Part shown: one piece after another, positions 45,859-58,904 of the stretch
Position numbering within the stretch: the stretch's first letter is position 1
How the letters are laid out: every line of letters starts with the position of its first letter
DNA from: Sinonovacula constricta
Taxonomy: Eukaryota > Mollusca > Bivalvia > Cardiida > Solecurtidae
Direction of reading: 5' to 3'
DNA: 64,000 nt
Assembly (NCBI GenBank): GCA_007844125.1
Contig: CM017556.1
Span: forward strand, 19,336,110 to 19,400,109
Program-made: the position numbers and the translations under genes
Notes under the pieces: model-generated
What the model saw: the letters and a program-made list of their open reading frames with translations, nothing else
Told to the model about the DNA's origin: nothing
The model's database searches: none

Positions 45859-48800
45859 CTATGTCTAGATGTAGTTTAAATTTAATATATGTGGTTATTT
45901 TGATAAAACCTTTTCTTATTTACCTATTTATACGGGGAAAGCCAAGCAAAGAGCCCGAAGCAGTTACAAAAACTGTGGAATCTGATCATGATTATTGTTT
46001 GAACCAGTCAGAAAGACAAAGGAAATTGAAACAATATGTTTCATTTGACCACACATACAACTGTAATATCTCCAGAAGTACAGAAAAATTAAAAAATTTG
46101 TCTAAAGGTCCCAAACATAACATAACAAAACAATCTAAAAAGAAATCCATTAAAGAGATTCTTCCACAAAACAAACAATGTTCAAAGGCAAAACTCTCTG
46201 TTGCAAAAGTTGAGAATCTTGACCAACCTAAACACAAGTTTGTTAAAACAGACAAGTCTAATTCTAACCAACCTAAAAACAAATTTTCAGGTAAATCAGA
46301 CATTTCAAAAACAAAAATCTCTGCTACTGAAACTGAGAACATAAGCCATGCTGAAACTGACACAAAGTCGTGTCTTTTTGATCTGGACACTTACCATGAA
46401 TTTCAAAGTTTGGTTCAAATTGAAGGGAATATATACAGACTGATCGATGTCACAGGTGATGGGAACTGCTTTTTTAATTGCATAAGCCTTGTTTTAGAAG
46501 GTAATCCATCAAATGGTTCTCACTACAGAAGATTGATCTGCAGCTATATTTTAGAAAACTGGGACACATGGAGGGATTTGGTAGCCCTATTTCATGATGT
46601 GCGTACAAGCAGTCCACCTCTGTATTGGCATCATATGCTTAATAACAATGGATGGGCTACAGCTTGTGAACTGAGAGTGGCAAGTGAACTACTAAATGTT
46701 AATATCACAACATTCATTAAAGGCTCAGCTTTCGACAAGGAAGAAAGGCAATTTTGTACACGTTACTATACAGAGTCAATTAAAGCTACAGATTCACATG
46801 ATGAAATTCACCTCCATTTAGAAAATTCACATTTCACAGTACTTCATCCAACTCATGCTCCAGCTTTAAGTGAACCAGTGCCATCAAGTAAAAAAGAAAA
46901 ACATTCCGCAAAAGAGACAAAAGAACAAACCTTACCTAATAAAAGGTCTTCAACTGAATGCCCTAAAAACTTACATGCAGCTCCTAGAAAAAGAGCAAAA
47001 ACATTGTATAATTCCATTTCACAATCATATGAAGACCTAGAGACAATTAAAAATCTAGATGTTATTGAGGCTGATACATTTCAAATCTGTAGAAAGTTGG
47101 GTATTAGATATCATTCAGCTTGTGACCATGAAACAAGCCAAGAAAAAAAGGCAAGGCAAAAAAGCAACAAAAATAACATATTGTCGGCACAAAAGCAGAT
47201 TTGCATGGACATAGATGATATACCTGCCCCACCTCCTTTTACAAATGACAGTCAATTCAATACAGTTATGGACTGTATAAGGGCATTCGAACTAAAACAA
47301 ATGTCCTACAAATTTAGCCATTGTGAAGTTTGTCATGAAACAAGGTTAGAAATGAAACTGAAATGTGAAAATATCTGTTTGAGATGTCATAGTGACAAAA
47401 ATCAAGTTAAAATGTTTTCTGCAGAAAACAATATGGACCCTTTGGCTGTACCAGATGAGCTTTCAAATTTAACTCTTGTAGAGCAACAGCTGATTTGTCG
47501 GATAGCACCACTTATTCACATTCACATGTTGAAGCACGGAGGAATAGCAGCAAATGGACACTGTGTTGCATTTCCTCAAAATGTCAGTGAGCCTGCAAGA
47601 ATACTTCCCAATCTGCCTGAACAAATCAAAATAATCAGAGTTCGTAAAAAGGGTTCAAATGACACCTTAAAAGAATTTAATGTCAGAAGGGCGTCAGTTC
47701 AAAATGCACTTACTTGGCTGAAGCAAAACAATCCTGCCTATTCTGATATAACCATTAGTCATGAAAGACTCTGCATGTTACCAGAAAATGCCCCTTTAAA
47801 TATGGAAACAGTTGAAACAAATGAAAATCAAAATCGCAAAGATGTGGGCCCTGCACCACTGCAAGTAGATCCAGGAGATGTCGATTCTTCATCAGATTCA
47901 TGTCTTCCATTGCCTGACAAACCAACAGACATCAGAGCACAAATTCAGCAAGTTGTCAAAGATGCTGTTGGACCTCAGCATGGTCCAGTTACTGAAGGAC
48001 GCAAGTATATATGTATTCCCTGGCCAACACAAAACAATGTTCCGCTATCAGAGTTTACAACCAAGTATTTTTTTACATTGGCTTTTCCATGTCTATTCCC
48101 ATTCGGGTTAGGGGATTTTCACATAAACAGACCAAGAACTTGCACATCTATGGCTGATTGGGCAGAGCATCTGATGTGGTATGATGACAGTCGCTTTGCT
48201 TCACACCAATATTTTAAATTTATTGTACACAATATCATAACACGCAAAAGAACATTAGAGCAAAGCACATACATTGTGAAGCAACAACTTGGTGAAAATC
48301 CAATATCAATTGATGAACTTAAAGAAAAAATAACAAATGGTGATGACTCAATAGCCAAGAAAATACTGTATTTTGGTGCCTGTTTGCGCGGGACATCACA
48401 ATACTGGGCACAGAGAAATAAGGAATTGAGATCCCTAATTCAGTACAATATTAATGAGGGTAAGGGCCTTCCTTCTTTCTTCACAACTGGAAGTTGCGCA
48501 GAATATCATTTTAAAGCTCTCAAGCGTCTGCTAGAGCAGTACACTCTTTTAACAACAGGGAAAGTGATCGACTTCAGTGACCGCAACACTCTGTTTCTTG
48601 TTCTCCAAAGAAATACCCACATTGTCTCTCAGTACTTTGACCTAAGAACACAGGCCTACTTCAATATGGTAATGGGTCCAGCTTTTGGAGTGGATAGTTA
48701 TTGGTACAGACAAGAGTTTGCAAAGTCCAGAGGAATGGTTCACTGGCATGGCCTTTGCTGGAGAGCAGATCGTGAACCACATAACTTGATACATAAAGCC

Positions 48801-51761
48801 ATTCAAAATGGACTCAGCGAGGAAAACATTGCAGAAGAGTTGTCCACCTGGGCCAAATCTTGTTTTGGAATGACTGCTTTGCATCCTGCAGGACAAGACA
48901 CAAGCGGAAATTCTCGAAAAGACTTGTGGCCACCACCTGAGGGAACAGCACTGGCTCCACCTGAAGACACAAATCCATTATTCAAACTACTAATGGATGT
49001 AAGCCAGTCTCAAGAAACTTTACTAGAAGATCACTTACTCTTATCTAACAGAATCAACATTCATAGATGTTCTAACTACTGTTTAAGAAAAAAAGGAAGA
49101 CAAATGACATGCAGAATGGAGTTTGGCACAGAAGATAAACCTGGCAAAGAACTGAGACAATATCCAGCCATAGTTACTGATAAAAATGGGTCTTTAAGAC
49201 TAGAAATGAAGAGAGACCATCCCATGCTTGTACAGCATTCCCGATACCATACACAAGGTTGGCGAGCAAATGGCGACATTTCCATTATAGTATCTAAAAG
49301 TTCTCCTGACAACCCTTCAATCAATGACATCATTGCTACTGAAAAATATGTATCAGGGTATGCTTGCAAAGGGAATGAACCAACGGGTGCGGTAGTTGAA
49401 TTGTTCAATGGTATTGTGAACAGTGCAGCAGAAAATGTTGGAAATGACACAAGATCTGTATGCACCAAACTTCTTATGAACACTGTTAAACGTGACATTT
49501 CTAGCATGGAGGCAAGTTATGAGCTTTTGTCTCTCCCACTGTATCGTTGCAGTCATCAGTTTCAAACTGTCAGCTTCTCAGGCTCAAGAGTACTCGAGAG
49601 ATCAGGAAAAACATTTACAAAAAATACACCTCTTGACAAATATCTTGCACGCCCCTTAGACCAGAATTGTTCTTGGTATTCGTTTATTTGTAATCAAGGT
49701 ATGGTTCCTGTGATCAGTGGCAGCAATATAAGAGCCTCATGGCCGTTAGTTGAGGACTTTTGCAGGTCTATGCTTCTTTTACACTGGCCATCTTGGAGAG
49801 AACTTGCAGACATTAAAAGTTCAGACCAAACTTGGGTTCAGGCAATGACAGATTTCTTACAAACAGACAATTGCCCAAATTTTGTTAAGGCAGATGTAGA
49901 GCGAGCCAGGCGGCATGAAAGTGAAGAATTTGTAGCAGAAAACCATGAAGAACCAGAAGAAGAAAACACAGAGCGGCCTGCATGGATGGACATTCTTGAG
50001 CCCCATAAAGAATTTGACAATAAAGACCAGTTTCAATTTGATGACGGTGGTCCAGATCATGACTGGAGCAGCACCAATGTTACCTATCCAGGGGACTTTG
50101 GCAAGCAGTGGCTGGCAAACATTGATAAAAATCAGATAAACAACAATGCACTTATTTCAACACAATCACTTCACAGTTTAAACAAAGACCAAAAATTTGC
50201 ATTTTCACTCATTCTTGACACTCTCATAAAGTACAAGAACAAGTCTTCATCATTCAAGCCCCTTAGATTAATAGTCTCTGGTACTGCAGGATCTGGAAAA
50301 TCCTTCCTCATCAAATGCCTCGTTCATACTGTCCAATTACTTTTTAATAATCCAAAAGCAGTCCAAGTAATATGTCCTACTGGAAACAGTGCAAACCTGA
50401 TTTGTGGGAAAACTATTCATGACTTTCTAAAGGTACCAACAGGTAAGCAAGCCACAAAAGAAATGTCCACACCAGACGGATCCAAAGGAGAAAGCTTACA
50501 AGAAAATTGCCAAGACCTTGTGGCACTATTTATTGATGAACGTTCTCTAGTGGGTGCAACAACTCTGGGATGGATGGAAATGCACTGTCGTCATGGATTA
50601 CGCCAAGAAAGTATTCCTTGGGGTGGTTTACCAGTTGTTGTTTTTCTTGGAGATGATGTGCAGCTACCACCAGTCTGTGATTCTCCAGTTTATATTTCAA
50701 CAGCTAGAAATCCTGCATCTATGCATGGCATTTTGGTCTGGAAAGATTTTGACCATGTTGTGGAGCTGCAATCAATAGTTCGCCAAAACCAAGACCAACA
50801 ACAACTTAAAAATGTACTTCTGTCTCTAAGAGAATACAAAGCAGACAGTAAACAGACTGCCTGGTTGCAACAATTTCAGTGGCACAATCTGCATATCACC
50901 CATGGTGAAGAACTGTTAACAGACATGGTTGAAAATGGTTTGTTTGTTTTTCCAACACATGTCTTAGAAAACAACCACAACATGAATAGACTTCTCATAC
51001 AAAATGAAAAGGCACCTGTCGCAAGAATTGTAGCTGTTAACAATGGTCCACATTCAAAACAAGCTTCATGTGATAAAGCTGGCGGTTTGCTACCAATTCT
51101 CTATCTTTGTGTCGGAGCAAAAGTAATGCTAACTTCAAACATCATAGTGCAGTATGGACTATTCAATGGTTCTACTGGGATTGTGAAAGATATTGTATAC
51201 CTTGGCAACAAATGTCCTGAAAATTCACTCCCTGATGTAGTAATGGTGTCTTTTAGTAGATATACAGGTCCAGCATTTCTCTCAAATGACTGTAAAGTCA
51301 TTCCAATCATTCCCATTGAAAGAAAAGTAGACTGCTTCTGCCATGGGTGTAAACGCTTACAGATTCCATTGCGCCTTGGGTGGGGAACCACTATACACAA
51401 ATGTCAAGGTATGACAATTGGTATGGGTGAAACATACAGGTACATAGTGATAGACCCTGGGTCAACATCATTTGAATCTAAAAATCCAGGAGCATTATTT
51501 GTCGCACTATCACGGGCAAAGACTGCCGGAGATGAGGTCAACAACCCAGACTTTGCATGGCATCCTGATGTTCTGGTCAATGAGGATCGAATATGCTATG
51601 TTGTCAATACACCTACAACAAGAGAACGTGGAAAAGAGATAAACAGGCTTCGAGAACTTGCAACGCTAACAAGACAACAGTTTCATATACTAGACAACAA
51701 TGACAGTTTTGGGGGCATTCTGGGGATCGTTTTAAATTCAGATTTACAATGGGAAGAATAA
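45804..51761 (+). CDS. Helitron-type transposase: OTU, HUH Rep nickase and PIF1 helicase, copy B
   Basis: An uninterrupted 1,985-codon frame whose translation is identical to that at 20,586-26,543. It has OTU Cys222/His343, a C2-C2 zinc-finger-like site, HWH (980-982), Y1182/Y1186/K1189, Walker A GTAGSGKS (1493-1500) and the downstream PIF1 motifs. Two intact, identical copies side by side mean the coding region has had no time to decay since duplication. The same doubt applies to the first ~45 residues. The SGNH-like gene follows at the same distance. Confidence 0.93.
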   Translation: MCVILVSVFLSHLHLSGLPMSRCSLNLIYVVILIKPFLIYLFIRGKPSKEPEAVTKTVESDHDYCLNQSERQRKLKQYVSFDHTYNCNISRSTEKLKNLSKGPKHNITKQSKKKSIKEILPQNKQCSKAKLSVAKVENLDQPKHKFVKTDKSNSNQPKNKFSGKSDISKTKISATETENISHAETDTKSCLFDLDTYHEFQSLVQIEGNIYRLIDVTGDGNCFFNCISLVLEGNPSNGSHYRRLICSYILENWDTWRDLVALFHDVRTSSPPLYWHHMLNNNGWATACELRVASELLNVNITTFIKGSAFDKEERQFCTRYYTESIKATDSHDEIHLHLENSHFTVLHPTHAPALSEPVPSSKKEKHSAKETKEQTLPNKRSSTECPKNLHAAPRKRAKTLYNSISQSYEDLETIKNLDVIEADTFQICRKLGIRYHSACDHETSQEKKARQKSNKNNILSAQKQICMDIDDIPAPPPFTNDSQFNTVMDCIRAFELKQMSYKFSHCEVCHETRLEMKLKCENICLRCHSDKNQVKMFSAENNMDPLAVPDELSNLTLVEQQLICRIAPLIHIHMLKHGGIAANGHCVAFPQNVSEPARILPNLPEQIKIIRVRKKGSNDTLKEFNVRRASVQNALTWLKQNNPAYSDITISHERLCMLPENAPLNMETVETNENQNRKDVGPAPLQVDPGDVDSSSDSCLPLPDKPTDIRAQIQQVVKDAVGPQHGPVTEGRKYICIPWPTQNNVPLSEFTTKYFFTLAFPCLFPFGLGDFHINRPRTCTSMADWAEHLMWYDDSRFASHQYFKFIVHNIITRKRTLEQSTYIVKQQLGENPISIDELKEKITNGDDSIAKKILYFGACLRGTSQYWAQRNKELRSLIQYNINEGKGLPSFFTTGSCAEYHFKALKRLLEQYTLLTTGKVIDFSDRNTLFLVLQRNTHIVSQYFDLRTQAYFNMVMGPAFGVDSYWYRQEFAKSRGMVHWHGLCWRADREPHNLIHKAIQNGLSEENIAEELSTWAKSCFGMTALHPAGQDTSGNSRKDLWPPPEGTALAPPEDTNPLFKLLMDVSQSQETLLEDHLLLSNRINIHRCSNYCLRKKGRQMTCRMEFGTEDKPGKELRQYPAIVTDKNGSLRLEMKRDHPMLVQHSRYHTQGWRANGDISIIVSKSSPDNPSINDIIATEKYVSGYACKGNEPTGAVVELFNGIVNSAAENVGNDTRSVCTKLLMNTVKRDISSMEASYELLSLPLYRCSHQFQTVSFSGSRVLERSGKTFTKNTPLDKYLARPLDQNCSWYSFICNQGMVPVISGSNIRASWPLVEDFCRSMLLLHWPSWRELADIKSSDQTWVQAMTDFLQTDNCPNFVKADVERARRHESEEFVAENHEEPEEENTERPAWMDILEPHKEFDNKDQFQFDDGGPDHDWSSTNVTYPGDFGKQWLANIDKNQINNNALISTQSLHSLNKDQKFAFSLILDTLIKYKNKSSSFKPLRLIVSGTAGSGKSFLIKCLVHTVQLLFNNPKAVQVICPTGNSANLICGKTIHDFLKVPTGKQATKEMSTPDGSKGESLQENCQDLVALFIDERSLVGATTLGWMEMHCRHGLRQESIPWGGLPVVVFLGDDVQLPPVCDSPVYISTARNPASMHGILVWKDFDHVVELQSIVRQNQDQQQLKNVLLSLREYKADSKQTAWLQQFQWHNLHITHGEELLTDMVENGLFVFPTHVLENNHNMNRLLIQNEKAPVARIVAVNNGPHSKQASCDKAGGLLPILYLCVGAKVMLTSNIIVQYGLFNGSTGIVKDIVYLGNKCPENSLPDVVMVSFSRYTGPAFLSNDCKVIPIIPIERKVDCFCHGCKRLQIPLRLGWGTTIHKCQGMTIGMGETYRYIVIDPGSTSFESKNPGALFVALSRAKTAGDEVNNPDFAWHPDVLVNEDRICYVVNTPTTRERGKEINRLRELATLTRQQFHILDNNDSFGGILGIVLNSDLQWEE

Positions 51762-51762
51762 A
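51757..51762 (+). terminator. Poly(A) signal overlapping the Helitron stop codon, copy B
   Basis: AATAAA spanning the stop codon; counterpart of 26,539-26,544. Confidence 0.35.
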
Positions 51763-52187
51763 AAAAATCTACAAGTATCATATTGTCCAAATATTTCGGT
51801 GTGTGGTATGACAGCTACTACTGAATGGACATATATGAATTCCATGAAAACAGCCAAAAAAGGAAAGAAAAACTGGGTCAGAGCATTACATCAATCATAT
51901 CAAATTTGGTATTACATTACACAGACATAGTAAAATCACTTTTGTGGGTGATATGACAGTTGATCATAGTTAAAACCTATTTAGATTGTATTGTGGTCAA
52001 ATGATTTTTTAACTGTTCACAAATAATCATGATCTTTTCACACACACACAAAAACATTCAAAACTATTAAACTGACATCGTTTAACTACAAAACAAATAC
52101 ATGTTTCATCCATGTAACTGAATTTGTTTGTTTTATTTGTTTTATAATGATTATGCAATGTTATTTTTGTACTTCACATTTTTTCAG

Positions 52188-53000
52188 ATGAATCACATTA
52201 TTATTGCTATGGATTCAAGAGGATATGGTTTTGAAAGACACATATCTGGCACTCAAATCACAGGAGCAATGGTACATACTATAGTGATTCCTGGTGGGAA
52301 ACTAGAAGCCTTAATAGCAGCAGTACATTCTAAACTTAACAGTTTTCACTCAAACTCAAAAATCAATATAGTACTTGCAGGTGGCATATGCAATTTAACA
52401 AACAAAGTTATCCATTCCACTGGCACAGAAATCATGTACAAGCATGATAATAATAAAGTACAGACCATCATCAGAAATATTGAACTTTTATATTCGGAAA
52501 ACAATCATTCAAATATGAAATTCAAACTGGTCCATATACCACCATGTTCTCTTAAAAAATATGAAGAATTCAACATGACAAATGGGAAGTTAATAAGTAG
52601 TCAGTATAGTCAAGAGCAAAAAGCAAAAGAACAAAACTGCCTTGAAGAAGATATAAAACTTATTAATAGTCATATATCAGCACTTAATGAGCACTATAAA
52701 TTATTTTCCACACGCTGGGATAGAGAACTGCTTTCTTGTAAAACCAAGAAAAGAGGAAGAAATGGAAAAATAAAAAAATCTGTAAAAAAAAATAATTACA
52801 AACAGCTGTATGATGGTGTTCATGCCAACAGTGAACTGAAGGACAAATGGTATCGCTATTTACTTTTTTCAGTAAAAAAAGACTTAGAAAAAATAACAAA
52901 GCACATTCCAAACCAGAATGATTCTCAAAGTTCTGATGATTCCAATGATGATGTTGATGACAGATCATGGGATTTCAAGCGAACTGCTTACTTTGTTTGA
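52188..53000 (+). CDS. SGNH/GDSL-hydrolase-like protein of the Helitron element, copy B
   Basis: Translation identical to 26,970-27,782: MDSRG with the candidate nucleophile Ser, GGICN, YDGVH with the candidate Asp/His pair, a basic region and an acidic tail. The start was chosen at the Met directly after the acceptor-like AG (52,186-52,187). An upstream in-frame Met exists at 52,128. It keeps the same strand and 426 bp spacing to the Helitron ORF as in copy A, which supports the two genes travelling together. Confidence 0.7.
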   Translation: MNHIIIAMDSRGYGFERHISGTQITGAMVHTIVIPGGKLEALIAAVHSKLNSFHSNSKINIVLAGGICNLTNKVIHSTGTEIMYKHDNNKVQTIIRNIELLYSENNHSNMKFKLVHIPPCSLKKYEEFNMTNGKLISSQYSQEQKAKEQNCLEEDIKLINSHISALNEHYKLFSTRWDRELLSCKTKKRGRNGKIKKSVKKNNYKQLYDGVHANSELKDKWYRYLLFSVKKDLEKITKHIPNQNDSQSSDDSNDDVDDRSWDFKRTAYFV

Positions 53001-54067
53001 CTGTCATGACATACCCAATGAAATTTTGTTGTTGTTGTGTTGTTGTTTTTTAAATTCTCAGCTTCCTATCTGTAAGACACTTATATGTTAAATTATTATA
53101 TCCAAATGAAGTATTTCATGAAGGCTTGTAGCTACTAACAATGATAAACATTGTTTGTGATTTATATGTTGTATGTTGAAAAAATAGCAAAACAATATTA
53201 TTCATGAAGTTATTTTGTAAAAGTGTCTGAAGCTTAAACTTAGATTTTGTTACATGCATTTTCTATACAGTATATAAATGTTTCTTACATTGTCAGGCTA
53301 ATTACTCTTAAAGTGACATACTTGACGAGGAAGATACTAAATCCAAAGTCAACATGTGCTCCTTTTAACATTTCCATAAGACCATTTGACATATATAACA
53401 ACACTTTTCCAACAAGTGATATTATTTTTTTGTTCAAAATTAAAGTTTACATTATTAAACATAAATTTTAAAAATAACTTGGCACCTGGCAAACCTAAAT
53501 GAAGCGGGTTTTTTTCGGCTGTATCCCAATCATATCTATTGTTTCATGACTCATATTTGCTTGTGTAATTTACCTAAAGCATTTGTTTGCTAACGAACAG
53601 CATCTCTTGAAACTCTACCGACCACAGGCTGGTCTAGTCCATTAGTCATAGTATTGTTTTAAAAACAACTTTTTCCTGCTACTTTGATCCAATTAAGTAC
53701 AATTCAACTATGCAAAAGATATTTAAAGTTATAAACAGAACCTGTTTTACGTCTGTGAAATGTGGAAAATTATGTTACTGTAATATTTTGATAATGGTAT
53801 TATGGTAAAACACACGTAATGTTTTCACGGCCCACTGTTTAACTTTCCATCAGTATGGTAACTGCCGAAAAGATATTTGGATATGATAGACTTTTGCAAC
53901 GAAAATGAAAGAAATGAAACAATTCTTAAATTTTTTAAAGAAAAGTTCAAAGAATGAAACTTAAGCTCGACTTGTTTTGTTCATCTTAGAGGCCACTTCG
54001 CAAGATCGTGTAGGTCAATGGAGCCAATGTTAACATTGCATTCTGGTTTCATTTTCCAGTATATGAC

Positions 54068-54438
54068 TTGAACTAAAAGCCATAATACTTAATACATATT
54101 AAATACACATTCATGTAAAATATCAAAATTATAGTCATTAATAATATTGGACTAAAAATTGCACTGGGATTATGTTTCATGCATTTTCTAAACAGTTCAT
54201 TAATGCTTCTCACAATCTATGGCTATTTGCGGTGGGTGACATGTAAGTCACTAACTGCACCACAAATTTAAAAGTCTTTTTTTAAAGGTTCTATTACAGT
54301 TGATGACATGTAAGTCAGTAATTACTCTTAACTGAAAGCCGTAATACCAAATTAAGTACACACTCACATTTAATAACTAAATTTCAATTCATTAATAATA
54401 TGAGCATTAAAAAGTGCAAATACATGCAAAACCATCAA
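54068..54438 (+). repeat. Degenerate direct repeats downstream of the SGNH-like gene, copy B
   Basis: Counterpart of 28,850-29,220. Confidence 0.5.
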
Positions 54439-54655
54439 TACTTAATGCTGACTATTGCAAGAAAGTGCAATGCCATCAACACATCTACAAGGTAAATGAT
54501 TTTTCCTAATTATGTTTGTTAAAAATTTTGTCGATTTCTGAAATAATTTTCACTCTGTGTTGATGTTATTCATAATCAATATTTTTATTTTAAACAGATT
54601 CTTCTGTCCACCTACTGAGAACTGTTATCTGAAAAAGTGGCCACAAATTAAATAG
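54400..54655 (+). CDS. Possible two-exon mini-ORF with good splice sites, copy B
   Basis: Counterpart of 29,182-29,437: exon 54,400-54,491, intron of 106 bp, exon 54,598-54,655, with a stop at the last codon before a GTAAGT donor. Coding status is unproven. Confidence 0.2.
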
Positions 54656-55822
54656 GTAAGTTTGTTATTTACATTAATATCTTGAACACTACAGCAATAG
54701 GCTTTCCCCGTGCCATAGGTAGCACCTATTTTCATATTATGAACATTGAATAGATCCAGATCAGTTTCTTCCATTAAATACTGATTAACATCAACTTATC
54801 CAAGCATTAAAACCCCAACACCAAACAATGCCCTTAAAAAGTCTAAATAATCTGGATCCATACATTGTCCTTCACTAATATCAAATACATACAAAATAAA
54901 CAAATATATACTGTTAACCTGTTACAATGTAAAATATGACTAGAAAGGAATAATAGCCTTTAACGAGCAGAAAAGAATAAACTTATTAACTCTTGGCCTG
55001 CTACGAAACTAAATAGCCCACAGCAAGAATAGATTTGCATTCTTACGCCAATATGTTTTTCGACAATTAACACAATATTAAAAACAAAACAGCAAATGCA
55101 TAAATGCACTGCCAAATAGTATGACACAAAACGGGTGAGTGCTCATATAGCTGACTTTTATACAACGTGTGATTATAACGATACACCGTTACAGTTCAAA
55201 TGACGTCACCGATATTCCGCGGGAAGCCTTCTAAAAATAGAAATGTATGCTCAAAGCCTTAATAAGTAAAAAACCCACTCAAGCGCTTATGACATACATA
55301 GAGACTTATATAGACAGTTGCAAAAACACATATTTTAACATAATGAAGTAAATAAATCACTTACAGATCATGGGGGACCATAATAAAGGTGACTTTGCGG
55401 TGCGCAAATGAAACGTGACTTTACTCTAGATTCTATACGTTGAACTCCGAACCATTCCGAATGATATGAACAATTCCAAGAAAACCCAAGATTCCGAAAT
55501 GAAACTACTTCGACCGTTTCGGACCCATGCCTAATAAGCTTTGATGAGTTATATCCCTTGACATTAATATATGTAACAGAACAGATGGTTAGTTTGGATG
55601 ATGAGTTATTTATTAAAACAGGACCTGTATATATACTAAATGAGTAGTTCTGTAAATAATATAAATATTGGTCCGAGGTATAAGATTGTTGGTCATAAAC
55701 ATGTGAAAATCAAGGCTCATATATGCAGCTGAATTGCGAAAGCATTTTCTTTTGTTGAATGTTCTGTTCACAACATTTTATGTTTACATTATTTTCTGGC
55801 GACTTTGATGCACTGATAAACT

Positions 55823-56212
55823 CCAATCGGAACACCTCGGATAATTCACGAATCATCTCTCGGATGTATGTAGGTAGTCGGATCACCTCGGCCATTTATC
55901 TATATGGGACTTCTTTTGAGACAGACGTCGAAACAAAGATCTCGGGTGACAGCTCACTAAAGTACGATGCCAGTAAAACTTCAATTTGTGGCGGCTTCAA
56001 ATTTTAATCGTCCGATTTGAATTTACCCAGCGCAGCAGACACGCAGCTGTCAAACGATGGCAGTGATTATGTTATGTGCGAACTACTTAGGCATATTCTT
56101 CTTCCGACTTCCGGCGAACAAAACGATCGTGATTTCATTAAGCATTATTGCACCAGATACATCCGAGGGACGATTGTTCCGAGGACGGAATTACCCGAGG
56201 AGTTCCGATTGT
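55823..56212. repeat. ~390 bp inverted-repeat (foldback/MITE-like) element at the core end, copy B
   Basis: Counterpart of 30,605-30,994. It again lies ~65 bp before the start of the next unit. Confidence 0.6.
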
Positions 56213-58116
56213 GATAAACTCTTTCTTGTTATTTATTTCTTCCGAATATATGAACACGTGGTATGGTCGATATCGTCCATGTAAAACACTTAGCCAAAAA
56301 ATGTCATGGATACCGTTTGAGTTCCCAAGGCTGAATGACAAATAAAACTGTCCAGTCAACCACGAAAACCTCGTGCGCCATCTGGTGGCAAGCACATACT
56401 GAAGGGAAAGTAATTTTTGTCTTATGCAATTAATTTCAAACGCCGAAAATAATATTTGTGGAATTTGTAACGTTGATGGAGTTGCTTGAGATAAAATGTA
56501 TATTGTGTGTTAAAAGTGGGATATACATAAGGAATTTAAGATAATGTAAAAATAAATAAATAAATAAAAAAATTGCGTATTTAGAAAAAGCATGGTATCT
56601 TTTCATATTGACATTTGTTTTCTGTTTTATCCATGTTAGTCAGAATATATGCAATGCTGTTATGTTCTGAAAGGTTGCCACTAAAGTCTGTTTTAGTGTG
56701 TTATCAATAAAATCTCACCATTCTCACGACTTTTGTATTACCTTGCCAAATTGCATCATTTAAAGAACTTTCTAGAATGTCCCCAAATGGGAGTCGCTTC
56801 GACATTCATTCGGGCTGACCTTGCGTTGCATTTATTTTTAAAGATTTATGTTACTTCATTTACACTGGCATAAAACAAATGGGGGTAAGGTTTCTATGGA
56901 ACCTTCAACCAAGGTTTCTGAAATGTCTTAGTACAAGAGAGTTTTAAATTGGTATTAGTAATTTTCAATAAGTTACTTTAGTTGTACTTTTGTATCTTCA
57001 TTCTAAAAACTAGAGTTTTATGGATTTTTAGATTTTTTCATTTTTTTTTACGTCATACTGACCTAGTAAATCCACATTTTTGTCAATTGTAGATGACCAA
57101 TGTTGTGACGTACCTTGCACAGCCTTTTTAATTAATAAAAATGGTCAATTAAAGCAAATTACATATAGGTGTCCAATGCATATATTGAAACAAAAACGTC
57201 ATCACTTAGCACTTATTACCTATTACTTAGGAGAAAGATTGTTCATGAGCTGTAAATTTCACGCGGTTTTGATTGTTAGATAATGCAATATTGATTTAGC
57301 CAAAATATTTGTTTGTTTGTTTCAGACTTTAATATGCTTCATAAAAAACTGAGATATCTTGGCTATGAACTTAAATAATATATGTACAGTTTGCGTGGTT
57401 AAGTGGTCAGTCTGACTTTATAAATATTATATTTTTATTTTCAATAAACAAAGAAAACATTTTCCGTTATAAGATCTTCCATATATAACGGTTGATGCTT
57501 TAACCTTTCCTCGTCTGTAATGTCTTTCCTTTGACCCATTGCAACGAACGACGTTGCTTACCTGATTTCTTTTTTACCTTCCATAACTAATGAAATTTAT
57601 CACATTTATTATAATCTGGGTATATGTGTTGCTGCTTTCTGCTGTTTTGGAAATTTCCGATATCTCTAAGTTCCCATGCACCGCACAGGAAGTAGATTTT
57701 AATGAAAATGTTAAAATGAATAAGAATTTGCTGTTGTTATTCAGGTCATAGCGTCAAAAGTAATCAAGTACTCCCAATACTTTCCTGTACAAATGTTACC
57801 ATATTGGCCGGAACAATAATTTGTATTAACTCCTACTAACTGGGTTTGTACAAATCTGCTGTATTTCAATAAGGCTATTAAAAGCAAACAAAATACCGGG
57901 ACCCCCACACATGTGATAAGCGTTGATGATTATATGATTATTTAGAAAAGAAATCGGTGAGATTCATATACATTTGGGAAATGCCTTAGCTAAATGTTTG
58001 CACGTGTGGACAAATTTTTCCCCCAAACAATAACAAGCCACTTATCGTTCTGTTCTTTGTTGGAAGTAGAATATGTTTAAACTGTCACAGTTAATCAAAC
58101 AACATGTACTATTTTA

Positions 58117-58258
<142 letters not shown>

Positions 58259-58270
58259 TTATATATATAC

Positions 58271-58320
58271 TTAACCTAGCTAGGTATGTTATATTTTAAA
58301 AACACGATACAAACGACGAG
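58271..58320 (-). repeat. Inverted counterpart of the 8,279-8,326 cassette (copy C)
   Basis: Same arrangement as copy B: imperfect palindrome around CCTAGCTAGG directly after the (AT)n tract, in reverse orientation relative to copy A. Confidence 0.7.
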
Positions 58321-58800
58321 CATAGATTTACAATAAGTGTTCTCTGTTTTTAAAATTCAGTATTTAATTATGTTGGTTTTTACAGATAGTTTCAAAAGAA
58401 CACGTTAAGTGCATACACACGATGTGTACTTTTTCGAAAACATTTAGGGCGTGAAGAATATATAAAAAAATGACAACGACAGTGATTTTATTTTAAAACC
58501 TGGATGAAGTTTTGACAAAGTACAAAACTCTTTCTACGAACTAACTTTGTCTGCAAAATACGCTTAATGTGGTAACATACCACCATGAATCCTAGAGTGA
58601 CTTTGTAAAGGTCATTTAACTATGTTAATCTTACCATACAATGATTTGATACATATGAAACCCGATGTCAGATCCATCCTGTTATAACAAAGTTTTATGA
58701 TCACCTTTGCTCATATGTTGTCTTAATGTGCATTATGTGTTCCGTATAATTAACATTTCAGTGCAAAACATAACCATTAGTGTTAAAAATATATGTGTTT

Positions 58801-58904
58801 AAGGTAGAGCAAATGTAATGCTGCACCTCCAATTGAAGAGTATCAAAATTAGGGTTAAAATGCTTCAAAACTGGGGGTTGAGGGTTCGAATCGCGGTATG
58901 GGCA
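58801..58904 (+). repeat. tRNA-derived SINE-like segment, copy C
   Basis: Tandem counterpart of 8,781-8,884 with the same A-box-like and B-box-like sequences. Confidence 0.45.
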